DNA of 64,000 bases, from contig NZ_CP022752.1 in NCBI RefSeq assembly GCF_002263515.1, positions 4,712,001 through 4,776,000 of the forward strand, read 5' to 3'. This document shows, one piece after another, positions 1 through 9,115 of this stretch. The notes below the pieces were generated by a model that saw only the letters and a program-made list of their open reading frames with translations, searched no databases and was not told the DNA's origin. Position 1 is the stretch's first letter. Every line of letters starts with the position of its first letter. This DNA is from Actinopolyspora erythraea. Lineage in GTDB: Bacteria; Actinomycetota; Actinomycetes; Mycobacteriales; Pseudonocardiaceae. A program made the translations under genes and the position numbers.

Positions 1-71
1 CCGAACGCCGACTGCGCTTCGTCCTCGGTGAGCGAATGTCCCCGGCAGACGGTTCTCAGTTGGTCACGCAT
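1..71 (-). CDS. trpD: Anthranilate phosphoribosyltransferase, N-terminal fragment cut by the window edge
   Basis: Only the first 23 codons are present. They start at an ATG on the minus strand at 71, which overlaps the end of trpG by 8 bases. The peptide contains GHSLTEDEAQSAFG, the helical N-terminal region with LTxxEA that is typical of TrpD proteins. TrpD joins anthranilate to phosphoribosyl pyrophosphate in tryptophan synthesis. The tight overlap after trpE and trpG shows one transcription unit and supports the call despite the short fragment. The presence of trpD suggests that the anthranilate made here goes towards tryptophan rather than being used directly, but the rest of the locus lies outside the window. 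Confidence 0.7.
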   Translation of the reverse strand, partial: MRDQLRTVCRGHSLTEDEAQSAF

Positions 72-651
72 GGTGCGGCTCCAGAAAGTTCGCCATGAGT
101 TGCTTGCCCTCGACGCTGAGTACGGACTCGGGGTGGAACTGCATGCCGAAGGTCGGGTGCTCGCGGTGGCGCAGCCCCATCACCACGCCCTCCGAGGTCC
201 AAGCGTTGATCACCAGTTCCTGTGGTACCGAGGCGGGATCAACGACCAGTGAGTGATAGCGGGTGGACGACAGCGGATTGGGCAGTCCGGCGAACACTCC
301 GCTGCCGTCGTGCTCGATCATCGAGGTCTTGCCGTGGACCGGATCGCCGCGCACCACATCGGCGCCGAAAGCGGCACCGATGCTCTGGTGCCCCAGGCAC
401 ACGCCCAGGATCGGCATCCGCCCACTGAGCCGCCGAATCGCCGGGATCGACACCCCCGCCCGCTCCGGGGAGCACGGCCCCGGTGAGATCACCAACCGGT
501 CGTGTCCGAGAAGCGCTCGCACTGTCGTCTCGTCGTTGCGGTACACGACCGGTTCCGCACCGAGCTCGGCGAGGTAGTGCACGAGGTTGTAGGTGAACGA
601 GTCGTAGTTGTCCAGGACGGCGACCAGCGTTCGACGGGCGTTCGGGCTCAT
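64..651 (-). CDS. trpG: Anthranilate synthase glutamine amidotransferase subunit
   Basis: This 195-residue class I glutamine amidotransferase supplies ammonia to the TrpE subunit for conversion of chorismate to anthranilate. The protein opens with LDNYDSFTYNLVHYL, standard for TrpG/PabA. It carries the nucleophile Cys85 in GVCLGHQSIG and the catalytic His/Glu pair in FHPES near residue 174. Its length is normal for a stand-alone subunit. The start overlaps the trpE stop by four bases (ATGA), so the two subunits are translationally coupled. PabA for folate synthesis is the main alternative. The adjacent trpD start and the anthranilate-type partner favour TrpG. Confidence 0.88.
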   Translation of the reverse strand: MSPNARRTLVAVLDNYDSFTYNLVHYLAELGAEPVVYRNDETTVRALLGHDRLVISPGPCSPERAGVSIPAIRRLSGRMPILGVCLGHQSIGAAFGADVVRGDPVHGKTSMIEHDGSGVFAGLPNPLSSTRYHSLVVDPASVPQELVINAWTSEGVVMGLRHREHPTFGMQFHPESVLSVEGKQLMANFLEPHHA

Positions 652-2132
652 GACATCGCCTCCGCTCGCCGGACCGCGGCGAACAGCGCGCGGGCCTTGT
701 GCAGGGTCTCCTGGTACTCGGCGGTGGGGTCGGAATCGACGACGACACCGGCACCGGCCTGCGCGTGCACCATGCCGTCGGCGACGACCAGGGTGCGCAA
801 CGCGATGGCCAGGTCGGCGTTACCGCCGTGGCTGATGCAGCCGAGAGCTCCGCCGTAGACACCTCGGCGTTGCTGCTCCAACTCGGAGATGATCTCCATG
901 GCCCGGATCTTCGGAGCGCCGCTGAGGGTTCCGGCGGGAAACGTCGCCCGCAGCGCGTCGAGTGCGTCCGCGTCCGAGGTCAGCCTGCCGGACACCGTGG
1001 ACGACAGGTGCATCACGTGCGAGAAGCGCTCGACCTCCATGAGCCTGTCCACCCGCACCGATCCGGTCCGGCTAACTCGACCGAGGTCATTGCGTCCCAG
1101 GTCGACGAGCATCACGTGCTCGGCCTTCTCCTTCTCGTCGTCCAGCAGCTCGTTTTCCAGCGCGAGATCGTCGTTCGCGTCGGGATTCCGTCGTCGGGTA
1201 CCCGCCAGCGGACGGGTCTGCACCCGTCCGCCCTCGTTCTTGACCAGCAGCTCGGGTGAGGCCCCGATGATGTGCCGACCGTTTCCGAGGCTGACGTGGT
1301 ACAGGTACGGGGAGGGGTTGGTGGCACGCAACTGCCGGTAGACATCGATCGGATCGGCGCGCAGCGGTTTGGAGAACCGCTGCGAGAGCACGATCTGGAA
1401 AGCATCGCCGGCCGCGATGTACTCACGAGCCCGGCGCACTCGTCGTTCGTACTCCTCGCGACTGAAGTTGGAGCGCCATTCGTCGAGGTCCGCCGGATCG
1501 GAGTCGGGGTCGGTGGCGGGTACTGGTCCGTCCTCCGGCCCGGGGAGCACGGTGGTGCGCAGCCCCGACTGCATCAGGTCGATGCGCCGCACCGCCTCGC
1601 TGTAGCTCTCCTGGTTCGGCCGGTGCAGTGTGACCAGGAGCAGTTTGCGGGTCGCGTGGTCGACGACCACCAAATCGTCGGTGAGCAGGAACGCCGACTC
1701 CGGCAGGTTCGGCGCGGGCTCCTCGGCGACGGGCAGGTTCTCGAAGTGCCGTGCGGTCTCGTAACCGAGGTAGCCCACGACGCCGCCGTGGAACGGGGGA
1801 AGCCCCGGAACCGGTGCGATCGATTGCTCGACCAGCTCGCACACCGTCGTCAACGGGTCCTCGGAATCGATCTCCAGCGGCTTCGGCCGGTATCCGATGT
1901 AGGAGTACCGTCCGCTCTCGCCGGAGGTCGGCACGTCCTCCAGCAGGAAGCCCGGTTCGTCCGAACCGCAGAGCTGCGCGAACAGCGTCACCGGAGTTAT
2001 CGTGTCCGCGAGGAACTCCCGGTACAGCGGGATGACCGGGTAGTCCACCGCCAGCGTCGCCGCTTCGGCGGGCCCCGGCACACATTCGGGGTCGCGTGTC
2101 TGTCTCGCCGTGTCTTCCAGATAACGTGTCAT
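648..2132 (-). CDS. trpE: Anthranilate synthase component I, biosynthetic-cluster copy
   Basis: This 494-residue chorismate-utilising enzyme has the expected N-terminal regulatory region and a C-terminal catalytic domain with SPELLVK, RPLAGTRRR, LVDLGRNDLGRV and FPAGTLSGAPKIRAME. It makes anthranilate with the coupled TrpG subunit. The usual LLES motif of the tryptophan-binding site reads LLED here, with Asp66 where Ser is normally found. Changes at that Ser in enterobacterial TrpE are known to relieve feedback inhibition, so weakened tryptophan control is a reasonable inference. The gene lies 69 bases downstream of the P450 gene in the same direction. Its place beside kynurenine-type and azoline enzymes suggests it boosts precursor supply for a secondary metabolite. 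Confidence 0.88.
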   Translation of the reverse strand: MTRYLEDTARQTRDPECVPGPAEAATLAVDYPVIPLYREFLADTITPVTLFAQLCGSDEPGFLLEDVPTSGESGRYSYIGYRPKPLEIDSEDPLTTVCELVEQSIAPVPGLPPFHGGVVGYLGYETARHFENLPVAEEPAPNLPESAFLLTDDLVVVDHATRKLLLVTLHRPNQESYSEAVRRIDLMQSGLRTTVLPGPEDGPVPATDPDSDPADLDEWRSNFSREEYERRVRRAREYIAAGDAFQIVLSQRFSKPLRADPIDVYRQLRATNPSPYLYHVSLGNGRHIIGASPELLVKNEGGRVQTRPLAGTRRRNPDANDDLALENELLDDEKEKAEHVMLVDLGRNDLGRVSRTGSVRVDRLMEVERFSHVMHLSSTVSGRLTSDADALDALRATFPAGTLSGAPKIRAMEIISELEQQRRGVYGGALGCISHGGNADLAIALRTLVVADGMVHAQAGAGVVVDSDPTAEYQETLHKARALFAAVRRAEAMS

Positions 2133-2201
2133 GGTCGTCTCTCTCGTCGGTGTCTGGCTCGATGTGGTGCGCGGGAACGACTTCCGCCGAGCGCGGTGGA
2201 C

Positions 2202-3527
2202 TCACGAATCCGTGACGACGCAGCGCGCTCCGTCCGCCGGGGCCATGAACAGGCCCTGCTGCTTGGCATCCGGCACCCCGGAACTCCTGGTCATCCGCAC
2301 CGAGGACAGCACCAGCGCGAGAATGACCCGCATCTCCTCCTTCGCGTAGTTCCTGCCGACGCACGTCCGGGAACCGCCTCCGAAGGAACCGAGTTCGTAG
2401 GGGTCGATACGGGTGTTCAGGAAGCGTCGCGGCAGGAACGTCTCCGGCTGGTCGAACACCTCGTCACTGCGTTGTAGGAGATAAGCGCAGTGGACCAGGA
2501 TCGTGCCCGGTTGAATCGTGTGACCGTCGATCTCCAGTTCCGCGTTGACCATCCGCACCCCGTTCAACGCCGACACGGGGTGCAGTCGCAGGGTTTCCAG
2601 AATGGTCGCCTCGGTGTACTTCAGCTCGGCGAAGTCGTCCCGCCGGAGGGGGCGTTCCCGGAAGCGATCGTCGAGTTCCCCCACCAGCTGCTCGTGCACG
2701 GCTGGATGCGCCAGCACTTCGGCGAACACCCAGGACAGCGTGTTGGCCGTTGTGGCGAAGCCGGTGTAGAGCAGGCTGAAGACCTCGTCCCGCACGACCT
2801 CGTCGGTCAGCGACTCGTCACCGTCGGCAGCGTGGCGCAGCAGCGTGGCGAGCATGTCGTCGTCGCCGGCGCGGTCGGACTTCGCCAGGTGTCCGTCGAG
2901 TCGCTCGGCGACGAACGTCTTGATCGCGCGCTCGGCCGCGGCGGCTCCCTCCGGCCCCAGCTCGGCGCTTTCGGTTCCCGGCAGCAGTGCCGCGAGTTCG
3001 CGGCGGTCGTCCTCGCGGAAATTGCCGCACACGATCTCGACGATGATTTCCGAGGTGATGCGCTGAAGTCGGGGGAACAACGCGATCTCCTCGCCCCTGG
3101 GCCACTCGGCCACACAACGGTCCACCACCTCGGCGACCAGGCCGACGTAGTCGCGCCTGCTGGTCAACGCCGGGATGATCTGGCCGCGCCTGCGCCGGTG
3201 CGGCCTACCGTCGATGTAGCCGACGGAGGCTTCGTCGGTGCCGAAGAACACCTGGTTGGCCGCGGCACCGCTGGCGACGCTCTCGTCCACTCCGTACATG
3301 GTTCTGAGCTGGTGCGGCCGGGAGAGGAAGACCCACTTGCCGTTGTTGTCGACGTCGGTGAGGTCATCGTTGCCCAGCGCACCGAGGTCCAGGGTGAAGA
3401 TGGTTCCGTATTCGGCCCGCATCCGCCGGACGTAGCCGAACGGGTCCCGCTGGAACAGTTCGCTCTGCTGCTCGGTCGGCAGGGTCGGCCCCGGGGGCGG
3501 TCCCGTCGTGAGTTCAGTGGATGTCAT
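2202..3527 (-). CDS. Cytochrome P450 of the biosynthetic locus
   Basis: This 441-residue haem-thiolate monooxygenase has the K-helix ExxR motif in ETLRLHP and the haem-binding loop FGGGSRTCVGRNYAKEE, with Cys as the axial ligand. The I-helix reads LLYTGFATTANT, a slightly altered form of the oxygen-binding (A/G)GxxT motif. The FGGGxRxCxGxxxAxxE loop resembles class II-like bacterial families such as CYP102/CYP110 more than typical actinobacterial CYP105 enzymes. There is no fused reductase, so separate ferredoxin and reductase partners are needed. The start overlaps the end of the upstream fusion gene by 14 bases, so the P450 probably acts in the same pathway. Its substrate cannot be read from the sequence. 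Confidence 0.9.
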   Translation of the reverse strand: MTSTELTTGPPPGPTLPTEQQSELFQRDPFGYVRRMRAEYGTIFTLDLGALGNDDLTDVDNNGKWVFLSRPHQLRTMYGVDESVASGAAANQVFFGTDEASVGYIDGRPHRRRRGQIIPALTSRRDYVGLVAEVVDRCVAEWPRGEEIALFPRLQRITSEIIVEIVCGNFREDDRRELAALLPGTESAELGPEGAAAAERAIKTFVAERLDGHLAKSDRAGDDDMLATLLRHAADGDESLTDEVVRDEVFSLLYTGFATTANTLSWVFAEVLAHPAVHEQLVGELDDRFRERPLRRDDFAELKYTEATILETLRLHPVSALNGVRMVNAELEIDGHTIQPGTILVHCAYLLQRSDEVFDQPETFLPRRFLNTRIDPYELGSFGGGSRTCVGRNYAKEEMRVILALVLSSVRMTRSSGVPDAKQQGLFMAPADGARCVVTDS

Positions 3528-6432
3528 GGCTGAGTGCCTCCTGTGTCATTTCCTTGAGGGAGCCTCGGACGTCTTCGAGAAGCTGGTCGACGATGAGCGG
3601 CCCGGTCCGGTGGTGCATCACGCACGCCCGGATCACCAGGCCCTCGCGGGGAAGCCGCGTGGTGGTCACGTAGACGTTCGCCCGCGCGCAGATGAGCTTG
3701 CACAGCTGTTCGGTACGCTCGGCCGATTCCTCGGGGGTGGCCGCCCGAACTCGGAAGTTGATCACCGGCAGATGCGTTCGTTCCCTGGCCACGACCTCCA
3801 GTTCCTCGAAGGTCGCCAGGCAGGCCGACAGTCGCTCGGCCAGGTCCAGTTTCTGGTCCAGGGTGTCGGTGAAGGCGTCGATGCCGTGCATCTTGATCGG
3901 CAACCAGGCCGTCAGCCCGCGCACTTCCCGGGTCAGTTCCGGTCCGTAGTTGCAGAAGTCGACGTACTCCGGGTCGTCGGTGAGTTCGGGGATGTAGCTG
4001 GCTCCGGGAACCTCGAACGCGGCCCGCAGGTTCGTCCGGTCCCGAACGAGCAGCGCGGAGGTGCCGTGCGGCAGGAACAGCGACTTGTGCGCGTCCACGG
4101 CGACGGAGTCCGACTCCTCGATCCCGGCCAGCAGCTTCCTGCCTCGTTCGGTGATGCCGAAGAAGCCACCGAAGCAAGCATCGGTGTGCAGCCAGATGTT
4201 CTGTCGCCGGCAGAGCTCGCTGATGCTTCGCAGGTCGTCGACGGCTCCGGTGTTCGTGGTTCCCGCGGTGGCCACGACCAGTGTCGGGGTCAGCCCCCGC
4301 CCTCGGTCGTGCTCGACTCGATCCCGCAGTTGATCGACGTCCATCGTGTAGTTGTCGTCGGTCCCGATCGTCCGAACCCGGCAGGGGTCGACTCCGGCCA
4401 GCTTGGCGGCCTTCTCCACGGAGAAGTGGCCCTGGTCGGACACGTAGACGGTGGCGAGCCGCCCCCCGGTGTCCCCGCTGTTGTCCACCGCGCATCGAAC
4501 GCCCATGAAGTTGGCGATCGAACCGCCCGTGGTCAGGTAACCGAACGATCCCTCGCCGTAGCCGAGCATCGTGCAGAACCAGCGGATCACGTTGGATTCG
4601 ATCTGGGTGAATCCCGGCGTCGCCGCCCAGACTCCGACGAACCTGTTCAGTATTCGGGCGATGAACTCACCGACAGCGGCCTGGAACAGACCTCCGGAGG
4701 GCACGTGCGAGAGCATCCCCGGATGCGGGTGCACCATGCCGTTGGTGATCACCCGCTCGAAGATGTCCGACAGCAGGGAGTCGAGGTCCGATCCGACCCG
4801 GGGGACGTCGTCCTCGCGCAGCAGGGCGCTGGCCCGTCGCCCCTCGTCGTAGTCGGCGGGCTCGGAGTCCTGCAGGTAGGATGCCGGATATCCGCCGCCG
4901 GCCATCCTGTCCTGGTAGTCCATGATGCGGTCGGCGACCGCGTCGAGCATCTCCCGCATCTGGTCGCGGGCGAGTTCGAGTTCCGATCCGGACGGAGTCG
5001 ACAGCAGTGAGGTCAAGCCGTCGAAGTGGTCGACAGCGGTGTAGGACTCGATGATGCGATCGGCCTCGGTAGCCATGTCGAAGCGACCGCACAGCTCGTC
5101 CAGCGCCGCGGACTGCTGCTGGTGCCGCTCGACAACCTCGTCATAGGGGATCTCGGTGAACGCGACCATGTGGTAGAGCGGAATGAACTTGTCGGGAGCG
5201 TTCTGGTGCAGTTCCCGTTCCAGCCGCTTCCTGGTGTGGTAGGCGGAGTCCCCCGTCCGGGAGGTCAGCTCCTGGAGATTGAGCAGGGACAGTTCCGCGA
5301 TCGCGTCACCCGGTCCCTTGCGGGTTTCCGTGAATTCGGAGACGGACCGCTGGATCGCACCATCTCCGGAGAACGTCGCCAAATTGTGGTCCAAGATAGC
5401 CAGAAACTGGCGGACGTCCTCGAAACTGCAGTTGATCCCCTGGCCGTAGAACGGAACCATCGTGTGCGACGAATCGCCGATGAGCACCGTCCGGCCGAAG
5501 TGGTAGGGGTGCACCTTGACCGTTTTCAGCGATGCTGGCGGCGCCGCGAAGAAATCGGTGGTCAGCTTCGGCAGGAGATGGGTGATGTCGGGGAAGTGCC
5601 GCTCGAACAGCGCGGTCACGTCTTCGGGAGTGCGCAGTCCGTGGAAGTCCTGTTCCTCGGGGTCGTCGCGCCGCAAGGGCATGAACAGACTGGTGGTGTA
5701 GCTGTTGTCGACGTTGGGCTGGGCCAGCAGCATGAACTCGCCCCGTGGCCAGACGTGCAGGCCGTGCTCCTGACTGGCGGGCTGTCGCCGGTCGCGCAGG
5801 GCCTCCATCAACGCGTGTCGACCGTTGACGTCCGGGGGCATCTCCAGCTCGATGAACCCGTGGTCGATGTAGTCCTGCGACAGCTGCATCCGCGCACCCC
5901 TGCGGCCCATCTCGTGCCGGACGATGCTGTTCGCGCCGTCACAGCCGATGACGATGTCCGCCTCGGAGTGATGTACCTCCGTGCCGTCCACGGCGAAGTG
6001 CGCCCGCGCCGCCATCGGATTCACTCGGACACAGGTGTGGTCGAAGAATAATCGGGCTCCCACCCGGTCGGCTTCGTCCAGCAAGGTGCGATGCAGCATT
6101 CCCCGAGGTATGGACAGCAGGTTGTGTTCCGCCGAGGGCCCGTACGGCTGGTAGGAAAGACTTCCGTCGGTGTGGTGGATCACCCGCTGCGGCAGCGGCA
6201 CGCCGTTGGCGTGAAGCAGGTCGGTGACCCGCTCGTCCAACGAATCCAGTCCGCGCTGGGTCAGCGTCAGGTTGAAGGAGTGCCCCTTGCCCGGGGGGAG
6301 TAGCCGGATGTCGGAACCCTTGTCATAGAGCTCGACCTCGATGCCCCGGGAGCGAAGAGCGATGGCGACCAGACATCCGACCGGTCCCGCTCCCACGATG
6401 ATCGCTTTCATCGAACGATTGGTCTCCGTCAT
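3514..6432 (-). CDS. Fused kynurenine 3-monooxygenase-like and PLP aromatic amino acid decarboxylase-like protein
   Basis: One uninterrupted 972-residue frame holds two enzymes. Residues 1 to about 455 form an FAD monooxygenase with the dinucleotide fold IIVGAGPVGCLVAIAL, the GDSSHTMVPFYGQGINCSFED flavin motif region and features seen in kynurenine 3-monooxygenases (HVWPRGEFMLLAQPN, EIPYDEVV). Residues from about 500 to 970 form a group II PLP decarboxylase with HPHPGMLSHVPSGG and the Schiff-base Lys783 in VDAHKSLFLPHGTS. Family knowledge suggests 3-hydroxylation of kynurenine or a related aryl ketone acid, followed by loss of CO2 to an amine. The order of steps and the exact substrate are inference. 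Both active sites look intact. Neighbouring trpEGD would supply tryptophan, but no tryptophan dioxygenase is visible in the window. Confidence 0.85.
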   Translation of the reverse strand: MTETNRSMKAIIVGAGPVGCLVAIALRSRGIEVELYDKGSDIRLLPPGKGHSFNLTLTQRGLDSLDERVTDLLHANGVPLPQRVIHHTDGSLSYQPYGPSAEHNLLSIPRGMLHRTLLDEADRVGARLFFDHTCVRVNPMAARAHFAVDGTEVHHSEADIVIGCDGANSIVRHEMGRRGARMQLSQDYIDHGFIELEMPPDVNGRHALMEALRDRRQPASQEHGLHVWPRGEFMLLAQPNVDNSYTTSLFMPLRRDDPEEQDFHGLRTPEDVTALFERHFPDITHLLPKLTTDFFAAPPASLKTVKVHPYHFGRTVLIGDSSHTMVPFYGQGINCSFEDVRQFLAILDHNLATFSGDGAIQRSVSEFTETRKGPGDAIAELSLLNLQELTSRTGDSAYHTRKRLERELHQNAPDKFIPLYHMVAFTEIPYDEVVERHQQQSAALDELCGRFDMATEADRIIESYTAVDHFDGLTSLLSTPSGSELELARDQMREMLDAVADRIMDYQDRMAGGGYPASYLQDSEPADYDEGRRASALLREDDVPRVGSDLDSLLSDIFERVITNGMVHPHPGMLSHVPSGGLFQAAVGEFIARILNRFVGVWAATPGFTQIESNVIRWFCTMLGYGEGSFGYLTTGGSIANFMGVRCAVDNSGDTGGRLATVYVSDQGHFSVEKAAKLAGVDPCRVRTIGTDDNYTMDVDQLRDRVEHDRGRGLTPTLVVATAGTTNTGAVDDLRSISELCRRQNIWLHTDACFGGFFGITERGRKLLAGIEESDSVAVDAHKSLFLPHGTSALLVRDRTNLRAAFEVPGASYIPELTDDPEYVDFCNYGPELTREVRGLTAWLPIKMHGIDAFTDTLDQKLDLAERLSACLATFEELEVVARERTHLPVINFRVRAATPEESAERTEQLCKLICARANVYVTTTRLPREGLVIRACVMHHRTGPLIVDQLLEDVRGSLKEMTQEALSHDIH

Positions 6433-6936
6433 TTTCCCCTCGTTTCCGGAAACGCGGTGAGAAGGAACACCTTCTCCACGACGACGCTTCAGAGGGCATC
6501 GACCCAGCTTTCGCGTCTGCCGGAAAATCTAGGGAGAAAACCTCTCGTCGCTCTCTTCGGCGGCTCTCGAACCGCTATCCCTTCGTGTTTCTCGGAGGAC
6601 ACCGCCTTGCTGTCGAGCACAAATCGTCCGCGGGAAGGCGGTGCGGCGAAGCCGACCCCACCGTTCGGCGGAGGACGCGGCCACGGTGGTCGCCCGCGCG
6701 TTTCGGCCCGGCCCCGTCTACCGGTGATCCAGGACGCGAACGTTTCGGAAGAGGGACCTCATCATCGGGTTCCGAAGCGTCGCGGTTTCCGTCTCGCACG
6801 GCTCGACAGCGAGCTCGCCCGAAGGACTGACTCGCGTTACTACGTCCAGTGGAGCTCCCACGACATGCCGTGAAGTACTGTGGGCACGAACCGTACAATT
6901 CCGGCGGGGGCGCGCGGCCGCTTCGAGGGAGGATCC
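6433..6936. other. Divergent intergenic region between the fusion gene and the response regulator
   Basis: These roughly 500 bases separate the minus-strand biosynthetic operon from the plus-strand response regulator. They must hold the promoters of both, although no clear -35/-10 pair was recognised. Reading frames here have no family features and an Arg-rich composition typical of non-coding GC-rich DNA, so no gene is called. The size is larger than usual for this tightly packed locus, so a binding site for the SARP or the LuxR regulator is plausible. Confidence 0.4.
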
Positions 6937-7542
6937 GTGATCACGGCTATGCTCGCCGAGGACATGCACATGCTCCGCGGCGCTCTGGTCGCTCTACTCA
7001 AGACGGAACCGGACATCGACGTGGTGGCCGAGATCGTCTCCGGTGACGAAGTGCTGCCGACCGCTCACGAACACCGCCCGAACGTCGCGGTGCTCGACAT
7101 CGATCTGCCGGGCAAGGACGGACTGACCGCCGCGGCCGAGATCCACGAGCAACTCCCCGAGATTAGAACTCTCATGCTCACCGGCCTCGGGCGGGCGGCG
7201 ACGCTTCGCCGAGCGCTGTCGACCAAGGTGGGCGGTTTCATTCTCAAGGACGCCCCACCGACGGAGCTGACCGACGCCATTCGGAGTGTGGCCGCGGGAA
7301 ACCGGGTGGTGGACAGCCAACTGGCACTGGCGGCGTTCGACACCGTGGAATGCCCGCTGACCACGCGGGAAACCGAAGTGCTGCGGCTGGCCGCGGACGG
7401 CGCCGACGTGGTGGAGATCGCCAGCACCCTGTTTCTGACCGCCGGAACGGTGCGCAACTACCTCACCACCATCGCGAGCAAGCTCAACGCGCGCAATCGG
7501 CTCGACGCCGTACGCATCGCCAGGGAATCCGGCTGGCTGTAG
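6937..7542 (+). CDS. NarL/LuxR-family response regulator
   Basis: The 201-residue protein has an N-terminal receiver domain with acidic residues E8/D9, phospho-acceptor Asp54 in VLDIDLPGKDG and a conserved Lys in FILKDAPP. A C-terminal LuxR helix-turn-helix follows (TTRETEVLRLAADG, with LTAGTVRNYLTTIASKLNARNR). The GTG start at 6937 is preferred because GGGAGG lies just upstream. An earlier in-frame start would add residues unlike the family. It resembles DesR-type regulators that are phosphorylated by HisKA_3 kinases. A kinase of that class lies at 13864-15048 and is the natural partner even though other genes separate them. The gene is convergent with the dehydrogenase gene downstream. Confidence 0.88.
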   Translation: MITAMLAEDMHMLRGALVALLKTEPDIDVVAEIVSGDEVLPTAHEHRPNVAVLDIDLPGKDGLTAAAEIHEQLPEIRTLMLTGLGRAATLRRALSTKVGGFILKDAPPTELTDAIRSVAAGNRVVDSQLALAAFDTVECPLTTRETEVLRLAADGADVVEIASTLFLTAGTVRNYLTTIASKLNARNRLDAVRIARESGWL

Positions 7543-7569
7543 CGGAGTACACCTTGAGCAGCCGGAACC

Positions 7570-9087
7570 CTAGGCCACAGCGGTGGTCCGCTCATCCGGC
7601 AGGGTGCCGAGGACGAACTCGCCGACACTGACCTCGGCCGGCCAGTTCAGCCGGAAAGCCTCGGCTGCCACGGCACCGTCGGAGCTGACCAGCGCGCACG
7701 GCGCGAGCCGCATCGCGGTGGTGACGAGGTGCAGCGTCTGCTGCAGCAGCCCCACCTGTTTCAACGCCATCGCGTAAGCGATCCCGCTGTAGAGCCAGGA
7801 CAGTCGTAGGATTCGCACGGTCATCGTGATCAGTGCCGAGGGACGCTGGGCCATTCCACCGGACATCCGCGCGCTGTCCAGCAAATTGCCCATGCGCTCC
7901 CCCGGCGTCTCGATCAAGGTCACCGAGTGATCGCTCGGATCGTAGTGATAGATACCGCGCGGCAGTCCCGAGCAGCGGTCCAGGGTCAGGTAGAGCTCCA
8001 GCGCGTGCGCACCGCCCATGACGGGGTACGGGCGGTCGGTGCTCTCGTACTGTTCTCCCCCCGGACCGGCCAGGGTCCACACCGATCGGACCCTGGCGCA
8101 GCGGTACAGCAGTTCACCGAGCTGGTCGACACTCACCGGTGCACTACCGAAGCATCGATAGGACTTCGCCTGCTCCATCGTCGCCGTCAACGACGCGTCG
8201 TGCGCGGCGAGCCGCTCGAGTGACGGACGGCTCAACCGGAACCGCCTGCCGTGCGGCCTGGCGGGCACCGCCGGTGGCGACGGCAGGTCACTGTGTTCGA
8301 AGACCGCGCCGAGTGCGGCGTCGTCATGACCGGCTCCGCTCCGCGAGTGGAACAGCAGGTCGTGGTGTGACCACGGAGTCAGTCCGGTGTCGGAGTCCTC
8401 CGCGAAGACCGGCTCCGCGCTTGCCGGGATCCTGGTCCCGACCACCACCATGCCCGCCGCGACCAGATGGCCGACGAGCTGACGTACCGTCGTCTCGTCG
8501 AAGTCCGCGCCGGAAGCCAGCTCGCTGATATCGACGGACCTCGCCAACATGCCGATCGCCGCGACCACCCGCGGACGATGCAGCACCACTCGATACCGCG
8601 CCAGCGGGGACTCCAGGACCATCGCACCCTGGTAGGGGCGCAGAGCGGCGAAGCGGGACAGTCGGAACTCGTCCCGCTTCCCCATCCGGGGGAGCTCGAA
8701 CGACGCGTCGTGCGTGATCGGCACCGCGGACAACAGCGGTCCGGAGCAGTCGTCGATGGCCAGTGAGTGCACCACCGAACCCGACAGCAGATCCAGCACC
8801 CGCATGAGTTCGGTGTAGTTCGGATCGTCCTCCGGCGCACCACCGCGTTGTCTGCTGCCGTTCATGGTGCGTAGGGACAGCATGTTCTCCAGGGCCACCG
8901 GTCCCAGACTCATGCGGTGCAGCCACTCCTTCACCGGTGTTCCCGGGTTCGGTATCCGAACCTCCCCCCATCGAGTGAACACAACCAAGCTGTCCGCGTC
9001 GGTCTCGTAGTCCTCGACGAGCGTGTCCTCGCGCAACGACCACAACCTGAGTCGCTCCGGTGATCGGGTGTGGACCTGCTGGCGCAT
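7570..9087 (-). CDS. SagB-type azoline dehydrogenase
   Basis: This 505-residue protein has a poorly conserved N-terminal half and, from about residue 285 on, a nitroreductase-like FMN domain of the SagB/ThcOx type. Recognisable segments include KSYRCFGSAPVSVDQLGELL, YPVMGGAHALELYL, RGIYHYDPSDHSVTLI and SGIAYAMALKQVGLLQQTLH, which match the family pattern of substrate- and FMN-contacting regions. Such enzymes oxidise thiazolines or oxazolines to thiazoles or oxazoles. The gene starts 28 bases after the YcaO gene stop and is preceded by GGAG, so the two form one operon and probably act on the same product. The role of the long N-terminal part is unknown. It may bind the substrate or the cyclodehydratase. 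Confidence 0.82.
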   Translation of the reverse strand: MRQQVHTRSPERLRLWSLREDTLVEDYETDADSLVVFTRWGEVRIPNPGTPVKEWLHRMSLGPVALENMLSLRTMNGSRQRGGAPEDDPNYTELMRVLDLLSGSVVHSLAIDDCSGPLLSAVPITHDASFELPRMGKRDEFRLSRFAALRPYQGAMVLESPLARYRVVLHRPRVVAAIGMLARSVDISELASGADFDETTVRQLVGHLVAAGMVVVGTRIPASAEPVFAEDSDTGLTPWSHHDLLFHSRSGAGHDDAALGAVFEHSDLPSPPAVPARPHGRRFRLSRPSLERLAAHDASLTATMEQAKSYRCFGSAPVSVDQLGELLYRCARVRSVWTLAGPGGEQYESTDRPYPVMGGAHALELYLTLDRCSGLPRGIYHYDPSDHSVTLIETPGERMGNLLDSARMSGGMAQRPSALITMTVRILRLSWLYSGIAYAMALKQVGLLQQTLHLVTTAMRLAPCALVSSDGAVAAEAFRLNWPAEVSVGEFVLGTLPDERTTAVA

Positions 9088-9115
9088 AATCGCTCCATCA
9101 TCGGGCTGTCGCTCG

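Noticed and set aside
3508..5010. Long plus-strand frame opposite the KMO-decarboxylase fusion
   Set aside because: Antisense shadow of the PLP domain, with no family features.
6457..6873. Plus-strand frame of 138 codons upstream of the response regulator
   Set aside because: Arg/Pro-rich without a family feature, poor start context, and it lies where the divergent promoters must be.
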